The notes below the pieces were generated by a model. The model made no database searches, was not told the DNA's origin, and was given only the letters and a program-made list of their open reading frames with translations. From JBAZWV01 sp041660225 (lineage in GTDB: Bacteria > Patescibacteriota > Patescibacteriia > 2-12-FULL-60-25), in NCBI GenBank assembly GCA_041660225.1, contig JBAZWV010000002.1:248001-312000 (forward strand): 64,000 nt of DNA, given 5' to 3'. Shown here piece by piece: positions 8,164 to 15,968 of this stretch. The translations under genes and the position numbers were made by a program. Numbering within the stretch: the stretch's first letter is position 1; each line of letters opens with the position of its first letter.

Positions 8164-8769
8164 TCAGGGAGCGACACAAATGGGATTGGGGTTATCGGTC
8201 GACCACGTGAACGTGTTGACCGCCTCCGCATCGAGATACTCGCTGACCACCGTCGTTCCGTAGCAGCACAGGATGTCCGTGTTGGGGCACACCCAGGGCT
8301 TCACGTCGGGGCAGTAGTAGATCCCGATGCCGTCCTGACCGTCGTACGCTGTTCCCGGCGCAATCTGCGTGCGAGAACCGGATGGCATTTCGCCGGCGTC
8401 GAACGCAAGGATCTCCGCGCCCTCCCCTCCGGTGGCAAGAACGTCCCAATTGATCGTCGGGAGTCCGGACCCTTCGAGGGGATACACCCCTCCTTCGATC
8501 ATGATGGCACCGTTGTCAGGCACCACCTCGGTACGCACCTTCACGGCCAAATGACCGCTCGGCACGTCGCTGCAGGAGTACGTGGCAGGCTCGATGGGAG
8601 CCCCTCCTTCGCCGTTACCGCCGTCGGAGGACGAACCTCCGTCGTTGGAACCGCCCTCGGAAGAGCCGCCTTCGCCGTTACCGCCGTCATTGGACTTGTT
8701 GTCCTCGGGGTACGCAACGCAGGCAGACAGAAAGAAACCGATGTAAAGAACCTTCTGGATTCGGCTCAT
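8164..8769 (-). CDS. Glycine/serine-rich lipoprotein, paralogue 4
   Basis: The 201-residue protein has lipobox LSAC and a linker of repeated NGGN/EGG/SSEGG units that differs from the GGGGNPSVGG linker of the other three. The C-terminal domain has paired cysteines (YSCSD, YYCPD, WVCPNTDILCCYG) and a beta-sandwich-like hydrophobic pattern. It is first in the lipoprotein array and has a strong promoter of its own. The domain is recognisably similar in layout but not obviously homologous; function is unknown. Confidence 0.78.
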   Translation of the reverse strand: MSRIQKVLYIGFFLSACVAYPEDNKSNDGGNGEGGSSEGGSNDGGSSSDGGNGEGGAPIEPATYSCSDVPSGHLAVKVRTEVVPDNGAIMIEGGVYPLEGSGLPTINWDVLATGGEGAEILAFDAGEMPSGSRTQIAPGTAYDGQDGIGIYYCPDVKPWVCPNTDILCCYGTTVVSEYLDAEAVNTFTWSTDNPNPICVAP

Positions 8770-8845
8770 GGAGCCCTCTTTCTTCCGCAGTGCGGAATAA
8801 GAACCTCCCTACAAAGACCCAATATAGGCCTTCCAAGGGAGAACA

Positions 8846-8874
8846 TATTTACCAAAAATCAGCCTTTTTGTCAA
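8846..8874 (-). promoter_or_regulatory. Promoter of lipoprotein paralogue 4
   Basis: -35 TTGACA (8869-8874), 17-nt spacer, -10 TAAATA (8846-8851). It overlaps the prfA 3' end. Confidence 0.78.
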
Positions 8875-8881
8875 GGCTGGC

Positions 8882-9952
8882 TCATGCTTCGTCTTCGTCA
8901 GTCCCCTGCTTTCCAGCCTTCACCGTTTGGATGACTTCACCCAGTTCTCCGTCCAAAATAAGGTCGATATTATGCCAGGAATGTTTGATACGATGATCGG
9001 TAATACGGTCTTGCGGATAGTTGTAGGTGCGGATCTTTTCGGACCGGTCGCCGCGTCCGATCTGAGAGCGGCGCTCGGCGTCGAGCTTGCTGCGCTTTTT
9101 CTCTTCTTCCATTTCCCAAATACGGGCACGCAGAATCTGCATGGCGCGTTCGCGGTTCTGAAGCTGCGAACGCTCATCCTGACAAGACGCCACGATCCCA
9201 CTCGGAATATGCGTGATGCGTACCGCGGACTTGGTCGTATTCACCGACTGCCCACCTTTGCCCCCCGCACAGAACGTATCGATACGCAGATCACCCGTGT
9301 TGATCGTCACTTCCGTTTCTTCGATTTCAGGCAACGCGGCGACCGTCGCGGTTGAGGTGTGAATGCGTCCCTGCTTTTCCGTCGCCGGAATGCGCTGCAC
9401 GCGATGAACGCCCTGTTCGATCTTTAAATCGCCGTATGCGCCTTCACCGTCGATGGAGAAAACGACTTCTTTGTACCCGCCTTGTTCCGCGTGGGATTCG
9501 GAGAGCAACGATGTCTTCCAGCCCTTACGTTCCGCATACCGGGCGTACATACGGAAAAGCTCGAGCGCGAACAACGCCGCTTCTTCACCACCGGTTCCAG
9601 CACGGATTTCCACAATCACGTCGTTCGCATCATGCGGATCTGGAGGAACGAGAATTGTCTCAAATGCGAGTGTCGCATCTTGATATTCAGCAGTGACACG
9701 ATCGAGTTCCATCGCCGCAAGCTCTCGCATATCCGCGTCCGTAGACGAGGCCGCTTCTTTCATGTCATGCATCGCCTGACGAGCTGCAACGTATCGCTCC
9801 CCCGCCATCGAAATTGTTTTCTGATGATTGTAGGCACGCGAAACATCCCGAAGCGTACGCTGATCGGCGAGCGTTTCGGGAGCGGAAATCTTGGTTTCAA
9901 GCTCGACGAGCTTGGCGCGCGCTTCAGCGGCGACGTTGGTGAGATCGGCCAT
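8882..9952 (-). CDS. prfA: Peptide chain release factor 1
   Basis: RF1 releases the peptide at UAA and UAG. The 356-residue protein has the peptidyl-transfer motif GGQ in CAGGKGGQSVNTT, and the stop-codon tripeptide region reads RIPATEKQGR, with PAT in place of the canonical RF1 PxT. The N-terminal helical domain and the GGEEAALFA segment fit the family. It lies downstream of rpmE, the usual rpmE-prfA order, with a hairpin between them that may set their ratio. With prfB also in this window, both release factors are present. Confidence 0.97.
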   Translation of the reverse strand: MADLTNVAAEARAKLVELETKISAPETLADQRTLRDVSRAYNHQKTISMAGERYVAARQAMHDMKEAASSTDADMRELAAMELDRVTAEYQDATLAFETILVPPDPHDANDVIVEIRAGTGGEEAALFALELFRMYARYAERKGWKTSLLSESHAEQGGYKEVVFSIDGEGAYGDLKIEQGVHRVQRIPATEKQGRIHTSTATVAALPEIEETEVTINTGDLRIDTFCAGGKGGQSVNTTKSAVRITHIPSGIVASCQDERSQLQNRERAMQILRARIWEMEEEKKRSKLDAERRSQIGRGDRSEKIRTYNYPQDRITDHRIKHSWHNIDLILDGELGEVIQTVKAGKQGTDEDEA

Positions 9953-9972
9953 AGGAATAATCCATCATAATA

Positions 9973-9999
9973 CAAAACCGGCCTTCATGACCGGTTTTG
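9973..9999 (-). terminator. Hairpin between rpmE and prfA (attenuator or partial terminator)
   Basis: CAAAACCGG/CCGGTTTTG stem (9 bp, 9-nt loop); only a short TTTTG follows on the minus strand, so read-through into prfA is likely. Confidence 0.6.
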
Positions 10000-10009
10000 A
10001 AATGCGAAT

Positions 10010-10318
10010 CTAAGCTTCGTGGAGCTGTGTCGGCTTCTTCTGGCTCTTCTTGGCGACCTTCTGCGCAGTGCGCTTTACGGCCTTCGCCTTCTTGCCGAGC
10101 ACACCGGCCTTGCCGGCCTTGGCGGCGGCTTTCTCTTCGAACTTCTCGACGCGACGAGCGGTGTCGATCAGCTTCTGCTTACCCGTGTAAAACGGATGGC
10201 ACGCGGAGCACAATTCAACGTGAATTTCTTCAACGGTCGAACCAGCCGTGACAACGTTGCCACAGGCACAGACGAGCTTCGCGTCTGGGAAATAGGTAGG
10301 ATGGATATCCGCCTTCAT
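10010..10318 (-). CDS. rpmE: 50S ribosomal protein L31, with basic C-terminal extension
   Basis: Residues 1-65 are a canonical zinc-type L31: MKADIHPTYF, the metal ligands CAC near residue 17-19 and CSAC near 37-40, and the HPFYTGKQKLIDT signature. A Lys/Ala-rich tail of about 35 residues follows, making the protein 102 residues where the family norm is 65-75. The extension resembles histone-like tails and could contact rRNA; that role is inferred. Confidence 0.95.
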   Translation of the reverse strand: MKADIHPTYFPDAKLVCACGNVVTAGSTVEEIHVELCSACHPFYTGKQKLIDTARRVEKFEEKAAAKAGKAGVLGKKAKAVKRTAQKVAKKSQKKPTQLHEA

Positions 10319-10377
10319 AGTGTCGGAACGATAGCAAAGACCGCCTTTCTTGGCAAGAGTGCGAGCGGATAAGAAAA

Positions 10378-10395
10378 AAGCCCAAAAGAGGGCTT
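10378..10395 (-). terminator. Terminator of the 10.4-kb gene
   Basis: AAGCCC/GGGCTT stem with a 6-nt loop, followed on the minus strand by TTTTTTC; it overlaps the stop codon. Confidence 0.85.
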
Positions 10396-10849
10396 AGAAA
10401 GAGGCTCCTGCCTGCGCCGGCATCGGAGGATCTTGTGAATGAGCGAGCTTGTGCGCCGAGACCAGCAGGCTGATCTGCTCTGAAAGAATCGTAGCATCCA
10501 TCAACGCCGAGTCCTCCGTCGGCACTCCATCGATGGACGCGTGGCGGTACCAGACATCCTTGGCCGCGATGTAGCAGAGCGATACATCGGGCACTTCGGG
10601 AGAGCCCGGGAGCGGAGCGAAGACCATGCTGATGATGACCGTGCTCGGACCCGTCTCGAGGTCCCCGTGGTCGACCCACCAGGCAAAGTCGTAGTCGTCT
10701 CCGTGCTCCTGCGACGAGGCCATTCGTATCTGGCCGCGCTCTTCTTCTATTCGATGAGGCGTTTCGACACCTGCCTTCGTCATGGTTTCGACGACAGACT
10801 GGAATGCCCGATTCGCCCGTGCAACTTCTTCTTTCCGAGCTGTTTCCAT
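10394..10849 (-). CDS. Hypothetical protein
   Basis: The 151-residue protein begins METARKEEVARANRAFQ. It has a helical N-terminal third and a beta-rich middle with WWVDHGDLETG and a SMVFAPLPGSPEVPD segment. The hydrophobic strand pattern and length would suit a small alpha/beta domain such as an immunity-type or YbjN-like fold, but I recognise no family. The start is fixed by AGGAGGTGAG just before the ATG. It is monocistronic, with its own promoter and terminator. Confidence 0.75.
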   Translation of the reverse strand: METARKEEVARANRAFQSVVETMTKAGVETPHRIEEERGQIRMASSQEHGDDYDFAWWVDHGDLETGPSTVIISMVFAPLPGSPEVPDVSLCYIAAKDVWYRHASIDGVPTEDSALMDATILSEQISLLVSAHKLAHSQDPPMPAQAGASF

Positions 10850-10880
10850 ACTCACCTCCTAACAGTCACAATGTGCCTCG

Positions 10881-10909
10881 AAACTAACAGATATTCTAGC
10901 ATTTGTCAA
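10881..10909 (-). promoter_or_regulatory. Promoter of the 10.4-kb hypothetical gene
   Basis: -35 TTGACA (10904-10909), 17-nt spacer, -10 TAGTTT (10881-10886). Confidence 0.72.
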
Positions 10910-10932
10910 CGGCTCATGGTAGGCTCGCGCGC

Positions 10933-11916
10933 ATGAAAACGTCGGACTTCGACTACGTCCTGCCACCCGAACGGATCGCCCAAACGCCCGTTCGTCCACG
11001 CGACCATTCGCGCTTGATGGTTTTGGATCGAAAGACCGGAGCGATCGAACATCGCCGATTCTTCGAGATCGGTGAATATCTCAAGCCAGGCGATCTTCTC
11101 GTGGTGAATGACAGCAAGGTGTTTAAAGCGAGACTTAAAGCCCAAGACAACATCGAAATCTTCCTCCTTCGACCGGAAGGACAAGGCTGGATCGCCCTCG
11201 CAAAACCAGGACGAAAACTTCAAGAAGGATCTTCCGTTTCGTTCGAAGATGGAACGACCGCGTCCGTAAAGGAGAAGTGTGAAGACGGAACGATTCTGAT
11301 TGATTTCAACCGCTCGGCGGAAGATATTCTCGCGTGGACGGATCAGATCGGCAGCGTTCCCGTTCCTCCGTATGTGAACGAAACGCCGGCGGATGAAGAG
11401 AATTACCAAACAGTCTACGCCAAACAGACAGGATCCGTTGCCGCACCGACAGCGGGATTTCATTTCACACCGGAGTTGATTGAAAAACTGAAAACGAATG
11501 GAATCCGATTCGCGAGTGTGACGCTTCACGTCGGACTCGGCACGTTTCGCCCGATGAAAACCGATACGCTCGAAACGCACGTGATGCACGAAGAGTGGAT
11601 CGATGTGCCGGATGAGACGCTTCGCGCCATGGAAGAAACAAAAAAGAGTGGCGGTCGCGTGATCGCCGTCGGAACGACGACGGTTCGTGCGCTTGAGTCC
11701 GGCGTCACGCACGGTTTTACGAGCATGTTCATCATGCCAGGATTTGTATTTAAAAAAATCGACGGTCTCATCACGAATTTCCATCTCCCAAAATCGACAC
11801 TCCTCGTCCTTGTCTCTTCCTTCGCCGGTCGCGAGAACGTCCTCAATGCCTACGCGGTAGCGATCAAGAATGAATACCGATTCTACTCGTTTGGCGATGC
11901 AATGATTCTTTTATAG
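10933..11916 (+). CDS. queA: S-adenosylmethionine:tRNA ribosyltransferase-isomerase
   Basis: QueA transfers and isomerises the ribose of SAM onto preQ1 in tRNA, giving epoxyqueuosine at the wobble position. The 327-residue product has the family N-terminus MKTSDFDYVLPPERIAQTP, the NDSKVFKARL segment, AAPTAGFHFTPELI, HVGLGTFRPM and the C-terminal NAYAVAIKNEYRFYSFGDAMIL. The ATG at 10933 gives the canonical N-terminus. No tgt or other queuosine gene is nearby, so the organism may salvage preQ1 or finish the pathway elsewhere. Confidence 0.96.
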   Translation: MKTSDFDYVLPPERIAQTPVRPRDHSRLMVLDRKTGAIEHRRFFEIGEYLKPGDLLVVNDSKVFKARLKAQDNIEIFLLRPEGQGWIALAKPGRKLQEGSSVSFEDGTTASVKEKCEDGTILIDFNRSAEDILAWTDQIGSVPVPPYVNETPADEENYQTVYAKQTGSVAAPTAGFHFTPELIEKLKTNGIRFASVTLHVGLGTFRPMKTDTLETHVMHEEWIDVPDETLRAMEETKKSGGRVIAVGTTTVRALESGVTHGFTSMFIMPGFVFKKIDGLITNFHLPKSTLLVLVSSFAGRENVLNAYAVAIKNEYRFYSFGDAMILL

Positions 11917-11923
11917 ATACAAA

Positions 11924-11952
11924 GAAGCCTCGGCATTTCTGCACGAGGTTTC
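11924..11952. terminator. Terminator after queA
   Basis: GAAGCCTCG/CGAGGTTTC stem (9 bp, 11-nt loop), with TTCTTTG on the minus strand side; T-richness is better on the minus strand, so it may serve the convergent small gene as well. Confidence 0.6.
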
Positions 11953-11965
11953 GTAGTAGAGAGGT

Positions 11966-11998
11966 GGCCCTCCCCGGAGATACTTCCCGGGGAGGGCC
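11966..11998. terminator. Very stable GC hairpin downstream of the 45-residue protein gene
   Basis: Perfect 12-bp stem GGCCCTCCCCGG/CCGGGGAGGGCC around a 9-nt loop. No adjacent T-run follows, so it may protect the mRNA 3' end or act together with the hairpin at 11924-11952. Confidence 0.6.
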
Positions 11999-12016
11999 TC
12001 GCGCGTCGACCTTGGC

Positions 12017-12154
12017 CTAGTGGGTCAGGGTCTCGCCGAGCTCGGAGGCGCGGTCGCCGTCGAGGTTGTCGCCGATGTTGTTGGTGTCGCCGCAGAGAGA
12101 ACATTCGTTTTCGGTTTTTTGGGCCATGAAGGCCCTCCGTCTCTTCTTGTTCAT
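12017..12154 (-). CDS. 45-residue small protein with a CxxC motif
   Basis: The predicted product starts MNKKRRRAFMAQKTENECSL, has Cys18 and Cys21 (CSLC) and ends in an acidic, polar tail rich in Asp, Asn and Gly. The case for a real gene is strong expression signals: AAAGGAG six nt before the ATG, a TTGACA-17-TAGAAA promoter about 90 nt upstream, and a 12-bp GC hairpin after the stop. The leader repeats the CTCGAAAGG phrase twice. The frame is open further upstream, but only this ATG has the ribosome site. No family is recognised; a small zinc-binding protein or a secreted-peptide precursor are possibilities. Confidence 0.6.
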   Translation of the reverse strand: MNKKRRRAFMAQKTENECSLCGDTNNIGDNLDGDRASELGETLTH

Positions 12155-12240
12155 GTCCAACTCCTTTCGAGCGGTTGCGGTGTGCCGCCTCCCCTTTCGA
12201 GGAAAACGGCTACGGTCTGTGTTCTGATGTACGTGGTGAG

Positions 12241-12269
12241 TTTCTATCACGAACCAAAAAAACTGTCAA
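12241..12269 (-). promoter_or_regulatory. Promoter of the 45-residue protein gene
   Basis: -35 TTGACA (12264-12269), 17-nt spacer, -10 TAGAAA (12241-12246). Confidence 0.72.
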
Positions 12270-12284
12270 GTCTCCTTGTCTGAC

Positions 12285-12674
12285 TTATCCGAAGATATTC
12301 TCAACGTAGTAAAACTCCGGCTTTTGCCCTGGAATCGCGGTAATCGCAAGCGCATCCGCTTGATAATTCCGTGGAGCGCTCCGTGCTTGCTGCAAATACA
12401 CTTCAATCGTCCTTCGCAAATGAAGCAGCTTCGTCCGTGTAATAGAATCTTCCGGATTTCCGTACATTCGTGATCGTCGTGTCTTCACTTCGACAAAATG
12501 AACGGCCCCATTCTTTTCTGCGATGACATCGATCTCGCCGAGGCGGCAGGACCAGTTACGCGCCAGAATCTTGAAACCGCGTGACATCAAAAAAACCGCG
12601 GCGAGATCTTCGCCGCGGTTCCCGAACCGGCGGCGCGGATCGAGAGAATCTACTTCTTTGAAGTCGGAAGCCAT
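12285..12674 (-). CDS. yraN: YraN/UPF0102 family nuclease-fold protein
   Basis: The 129-residue protein has the UPF0102 pattern: GNRGEDLAAVFLMSRGFKILARNW, then GEIDVIAEKNGAVHFVEVKTRRS. The E-D-ExK residues match the restriction-endonuclease-like fold. The biochemical role of this family is not established. Its start overlaps the end of the upstream membrane-protein gene by 25 nt. Confidence 0.93.
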   Translation of the reverse strand: MASDFKEVDSLDPRRRFGNRGEDLAAVFLMSRGFKILARNWSCRLGEIDVIAEKNGAVHFVEVKTRRSRMYGNPEDSITRTKLLHLRRTIEVYLQQARSAPRNYQADALAITAIPGQKPEFYYVENIFG

Positions 12675-13063
12675 TTGTTGATCGCTTCACGATCCGCTTT
12701 TCGCTTTTCCATCGCAGGCATATCGACACGGACGATCGTGTACATGCGATACGCAAACCATCCGAGGAGCGCGACCCAGAGCAGGTATCCGGCGCGCATC
12801 CCGATCATATAAATACGCTCAAAGCTCAGCACGAACAAGAGAAATCCGAACAGGCCGAGAATCATGAGCATGTTAGATCCACGCTCGTACGTGCGACGGG
12901 TCATCTTTTCCATCCCCTGACGCATCGAGATAAGGCGCAGGATGACGCCTGCAAAGAAGCAGACGGTGAAAAGTCCCAACAGCGTCCACTCAACCCATGG
13001 CATGAGCGGCGGTGGTGACAGGGCAAACCAATAGGAAGGCCGGAGAAAGGGAGGAAGCGTCAT
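12650..13063 (-). CDS. Three-helix membrane protein of unknown function
   Basis: The 137-residue protein has three predicted transmembrane helices (around residues 25-46, 64-84 and 90-110) and a basic C-terminus (KRKADREAINKWLPTSKK). No family was recognised. It overlaps yraN by 25 nt, so the two are translationally coupled, and follows the methyltransferase gene by about 30 nt. Confidence 0.75.
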   Translation of the reverse strand: MTLPPFLRPSYWFALSPPPLMPWVEWTLLGLFTVCFFAGVILRLISMRQGMEKMTRRTYERGSNMLMILGLFGFLLFVLSFERIYMIGMRAGYLLWVALLGWFAYRMYTIVRVDMPAMEKRKADREAINKWLPTSKK

Positions 13064-13092
13064 ACGGCGGTAGCCTGCCGAAAAAACGGGGA

Positions 13093-13659
13093 TTAGGCAA
13101 GGGGCGAGTCCGTCCGGGAATAGAGGATGCCGTAATGATACGGACCGGCTTCAAATTCATCCTCCAGTTTGAAGTGCGGCGTATTGAAAATCTTCTTTGC
13201 CTCCCCTTGATCGAGGCGTTGCGCATTGGAGGGACCGAATGGCGTCGAGATCGTCTTCCATTCTACGACGACAACGCGTCCACCCTGCTTCGTGAGACGC
13301 GCGACTTCGCGAGCGAGCTGCGGACGATTTTGCGAGAGATACAAATTATTGATGACGAGCGTGAGATCAAGCGATGCATCATCGATCTTGGTGGCACCGT
13401 ACACGTCGATATCGGACCACACGCATTTGATATTGAAGAGATGATCTTGCTTGATGGCTTTTTCAATCTGCTCCAAAACGCTCTTCTGAATGTCGACGGC
13501 ATACACGACGCCGTCTGCTCCAACGAATTGCGCGGCAGGAAAGACAAAATGACCCAACGAACCGCAACCTAAATCCGCCACGCGTTGTCCTGCGCGGATT
13601 CCCACCCGCTCAAGCAGTTTGAACGGGTTAATGAGCTCCGTCCCGCTCCGTACCGTCAT
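13093..13659 (-). CDS. Class I SAM-dependent methyltransferase
   Basis: The 188-residue protein has motif I VADLGCGSLGHFVFPAAQFVG, an acidic end of strand 2 (VYAVDIQ), motif post-I with SDIDVY, and motif III-like GGRVVVVEWK. The layout is of the UbiE/ArsM-like small-molecule type. The substrate cannot be read from sequence. It follows the 89-residue membrane-protein gene by 3 nt. Confidence 0.88.
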   Translation of the reverse strand: MTVRSGTELINPFKLLERVGIRAGQRVADLGCGSLGHFVFPAAQFVGADGVVYAVDIQKSVLEQIEKAIKQDHLFNIKCVWSDIDVYGATKIDDASLDLTLVINNLYLSQNRPQLAREVARLTKQGGRVVVVEWKTISTPFGPSNAQRLDQGEAKKIFNTPHFKLEDEFEAGPYHYGILYSRTDSPLA

Positions 13660-13662
13660 AGA

Positions 13663-13932
13663 TTAGAGGCCAGGCTCTCGGTTGAATCCGAAGAGCGATC
13701 CGAGTGTTGCTTCGAGAAATGCCGTCCAGAGATTCGTCGCCACCATAAAACCGATGAAGCACAGGAAGATTCCCAGAAACTTGTAGAACAAGTTTGACCC
13801 TCCCCCGCCCAAATGTGCATCCGCCCAAGCGACGGGACCGAAAAACTCCAGGAGCTTGCGCGTGCGGATCACCATGAAGGCGCCGAGCGCGACGATCGCG
13901 ATACCGATTAAAATGCGAAGAAAGATTCCCAT
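13663..13932 (-). CDS. Small two-helix membrane protein
   Basis: The 89-residue protein has two predicted transmembrane helices (residues 4-22 and 46-67), joined by a loop with AHLGGGGSNLFYK. The spacing and a conserved-looking FFGPVAWADAHLGGGGS segment resemble small proteins I associate with Parcubacteria, but I cannot name a family. It opens an operon with the methyltransferase, the three-helix protein and yraN. Confidence 0.72.
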   Translation of the reverse strand: MGIFLRILIGIAIVALGAFMVIRTRKLLEFFGPVAWADAHLGGGGSNLFYKFLGIFLCFIGFMVATNLWTAFLEATLGSLFGFNREPGL

Positions 13933-13997
13933 ATGTTACGAGAATAATAGCACACCTGGTGACAGTTCGTATGTTGTATGGCAGGATGTCCCCGTCC

Positions 13998-14074
13998 GGA
14001 CGCTTAGCTCAGTTGGTTAGAGCAACCCGTTTACATCGGGAAGGTCGTAGGTTCGAATCCCACAGCGTCCACCA
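13998..14074 (+). tRNA. tRNA-Val (anticodon TAC)
   Basis: GGACGCT/AGCGTCC acceptor stem, GCTC/GAGC D-stem, anticodon loop TTTACAT (TAC) and TTCGAAT T-loop. The 3' CCA is encoded (14072-14074). The anticodon stem has an A-A mismatch at 27-43 and the T-stem an A-C mismatch. Confidence 0.95.
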
Positions 14075-14077
14075 CAC

Positions 14078-14104
14078 AAACACCCTCGCACGCCGAGGGT
14101 GTTT
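14078..14104. terminator. Hairpin between tRNA-Val and the cyclase/prenyl-synthase gene
   Basis: Perfect 11-bp stem AAACACCCTCG/CGAGGGTGTTT with a 5-nt loop, shared by two convergent units; T-runs are short (TTT) on both sides. Confidence 0.7.
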
Positions 14105-14105
14105 G

Positions 14106-15968
14106 CTATCCCGTATATGTTGACAAGAACGCCAACGTTTCACGTTGTTGATGGATCGCATCTTGAGCTGCGTTCTCAACCGGAGCGAGGAGATCTTCAA
14201 ACGCATCCGTCTGCTTGATCGGTAATGCAGTCAACGCCTCACGTGCAGCTCCGACATGTTTGAGAATATGCGCGGCAACATCCTGCACTACCTCGTGCCA
14301 AAAACGAACCTCCAATTCTTCAAAACGATCCGCTTCAATCGTCGAACCCTTCAGGATCATCGCGGCAACGCTATTCACCTGCCCACGACGGAGATCCTCC
14401 TGCCAATCATGCGCATCATCGTTCATCTGTCGCGCGATGAAATAGTGTTTGAAAAAATCGTTCATCGCTGTCATTTCCGGCGAAGACGTCGCATACCCAA
14501 GCGTGTACAGGATCGCGAGAGGACCGAGCGCGTGTCCGAACGAACGCAATGCCAGCATTTCATAATCGCCATAATCTGGAAGGTGCGTAACATCGCGGCA
14601 GTGCACAAGCTCCCATTGATTCGCGCCGTCGATGTTATCCATCACCTCTTTTACGAGCCCCGCGAAAGACGGCTCAGGAAAACCCATGGCATATATCGAA
14701 GTAACTTCGCGGAGACAACTATTTGCAGTTGAGAGCGCATGCGGATCCCCTTCTCCATCCAACAGATCGTCGTACACCGTGTACGCCATCCATCCGTAAA
14801 CATTCGCCATGCCGAGACGAACCAGCGTCTCATCCGGAATCATCTCACCGCCCAACAGTCCGGATGTCATGAGAGCGGGCATGAGCGGAATACGCTTCTT
14901 CGTATCAAAATCACGGATCTTTCCATACACACGCATTGCCTCTTGCGAAAGTTCGGCAGGAAGCCCCGCAAACCGTTCTGCGATCCGATCTTCGATCTGA
15001 CGGTCGATGGAAACGAGACGAGGAGACATTTTTGTTTCTTCCGTCTGTTCCGTGACACGTTCGGACTCGGCAAACAGTGCGAGAGTAAATGCCGCCGTGA
15101 GCGCTGGGCTTCCTGCATAAAATATCTTTCCGTCTTGCGACGGATCGATGCAGAACGCATACGGTTGGCAGATATCCTCCATCGACACTTCCCGCAATCG
15201 CGACGTAAACGACAATCCCTGTTCTTTATCGCCAAGATGAAATGCCGTAAGACCCGCGAGCGCGAGTTCCAACGAATTTGGTTTCAGATGTTCCATCGTC
15301 CATTCGTCTAAAGCGTTTCGAAGGCCCTCTCGCTCCGTCTCTCCGCGTACCCATCGACTCAAAAAGAAAAGAATCGGTAACGTCGAAGGATAATATGGCG
15401 ATGTGAGACATCGGGAACGAATCGCTTCGGCGATATACGCATTGAGATGTTCAAGATCCACATTTTGGCCTGCCAAAAAACATCCGATATTTGCGTTCAC
15501 CGCGATATCGATATCCTTCCATGCCTCCGGCGCATCGGGAGGAACCAGCCAGGTCCGATACGGACCTCCTTCCTGTGTTTCTGTTGCCGTCAGCAATAAA
15601 ACAATCTTCGCGAGTGCGGCACCATCGATGGACGACGGAGCGTATTCGAACAACGACGTCAGAGCGCAAAATGTATCATCCATGTCGTCCGGATATGGAC
15701 GCGCGGATGTCTCATCGCTGTGTCGTGGCCAATAATTGAAAGACCAATGATCGCTGCGTTGCGCGACAAGGAACGCCGCAGCCCGATCACGAATCAGACG
15801 ATCACCCTTGAAAGAATTCAAACAATCCAAAATCCAGCTCACGGTAAACGTCGCACGGTGACGAAGTACATCGGATGGAGCTGTCGGATCAAAAAATGAG
15901 CACGTGATAAATCCTCCATCCGCCTGCTGCTCCTGTTCGATCCGACGGAGGAGTTCATCCATAATCAT
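14106..15968 (-). CDS. Fused terpene-cyclase-like / prenyl-synthase-like protein (ComQ-like C-terminal half)
   Basis: The 620-residue protein has two parts. Residues 1-310 resemble a class II (squalene/diterpene cyclase) alpha-barrel: QW-like repeats (EQQADGGF, AAFLVAQRSDHWSF) and DDMDDT at 94-99, matching DxDDT. Residues about 315-620 resemble trans-isoprenyl diphosphate synthases or ComQ: first Asp motif DDLLD at 400-404, second DDAHD at 517-521, and HCRDV and LRSFGHALGP helices between. Its ATG overlaps the kinase stop by 4 nt, so the two are translated together. I infer that it prenylates the peptide encoded at 17.4 kb, or makes a terpenoid sensed by the kinase. Plain terpene synthase is the alternative. 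Confidence 0.75.
   Translation of the reverse strand: MIMDELLRRIEQEQQADGGFITCSFFDPTAPSDVLRHRATFTVSWILDCLNSFKGDRLIRDRAAAFLVAQRSDHWSFNYWPRHSDETSARPYPDDMDDTFCALTSLFEYAPSSIDGAALAKIVLLLTATETQEGGPYRTWLVPPDAPEAWKDIDIAVNANIGCFLAGQNVDLEHLNAYIAEAIRSRCLTSPYYPSTLPILFFLSRWVRGETEREGLRNALDEWTMEHLKPNSLELALAGLTAFHLGDKEQGLSFTSRLREVSMEDICQPYAFCIDPSQDGKIFYAGSPALTAAFTLALFAESERVTEQTEETKMSPRLVSIDRQIEDRIAERFAGLPAELSQEAMRVYGKIRDFDTKKRIPLMPALMTSGLLGGEMIPDETLVRLGMANVYGWMAYTVYDDLLDGEGDPHALSTANSCLREVTSIYAMGFPEPSFAGLVKEVMDNIDGANQWELVHCRDVTHLPDYGDYEMLALRSFGHALGPLAILYTLGYATSSPEMTAMNDFFKHYFIARQMNDDAHDWQEDLRRGQVNSVAAMILKGSTIEADRFEELEVRFWHEVVQDVAAHILKHVGAAREALTALPIKQTDAFEDLLAPVENAAQDAIHQQRETLAFLSTYTG

Noticed and set aside
5750..8700. 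Gly-codon-rich repeats as a CRISPR array or tandem repeat locus
   Set aside because: Repeats are irregular, in frame, without unique spacers of fixed size, and encode linkers of lipoproteins.
14117..14146. TTGACA near 14120 as a promoter
   Set aside because: It lies inside the 3' end of a coding sequence, points away from any gene and has no -10 at 17 nt.
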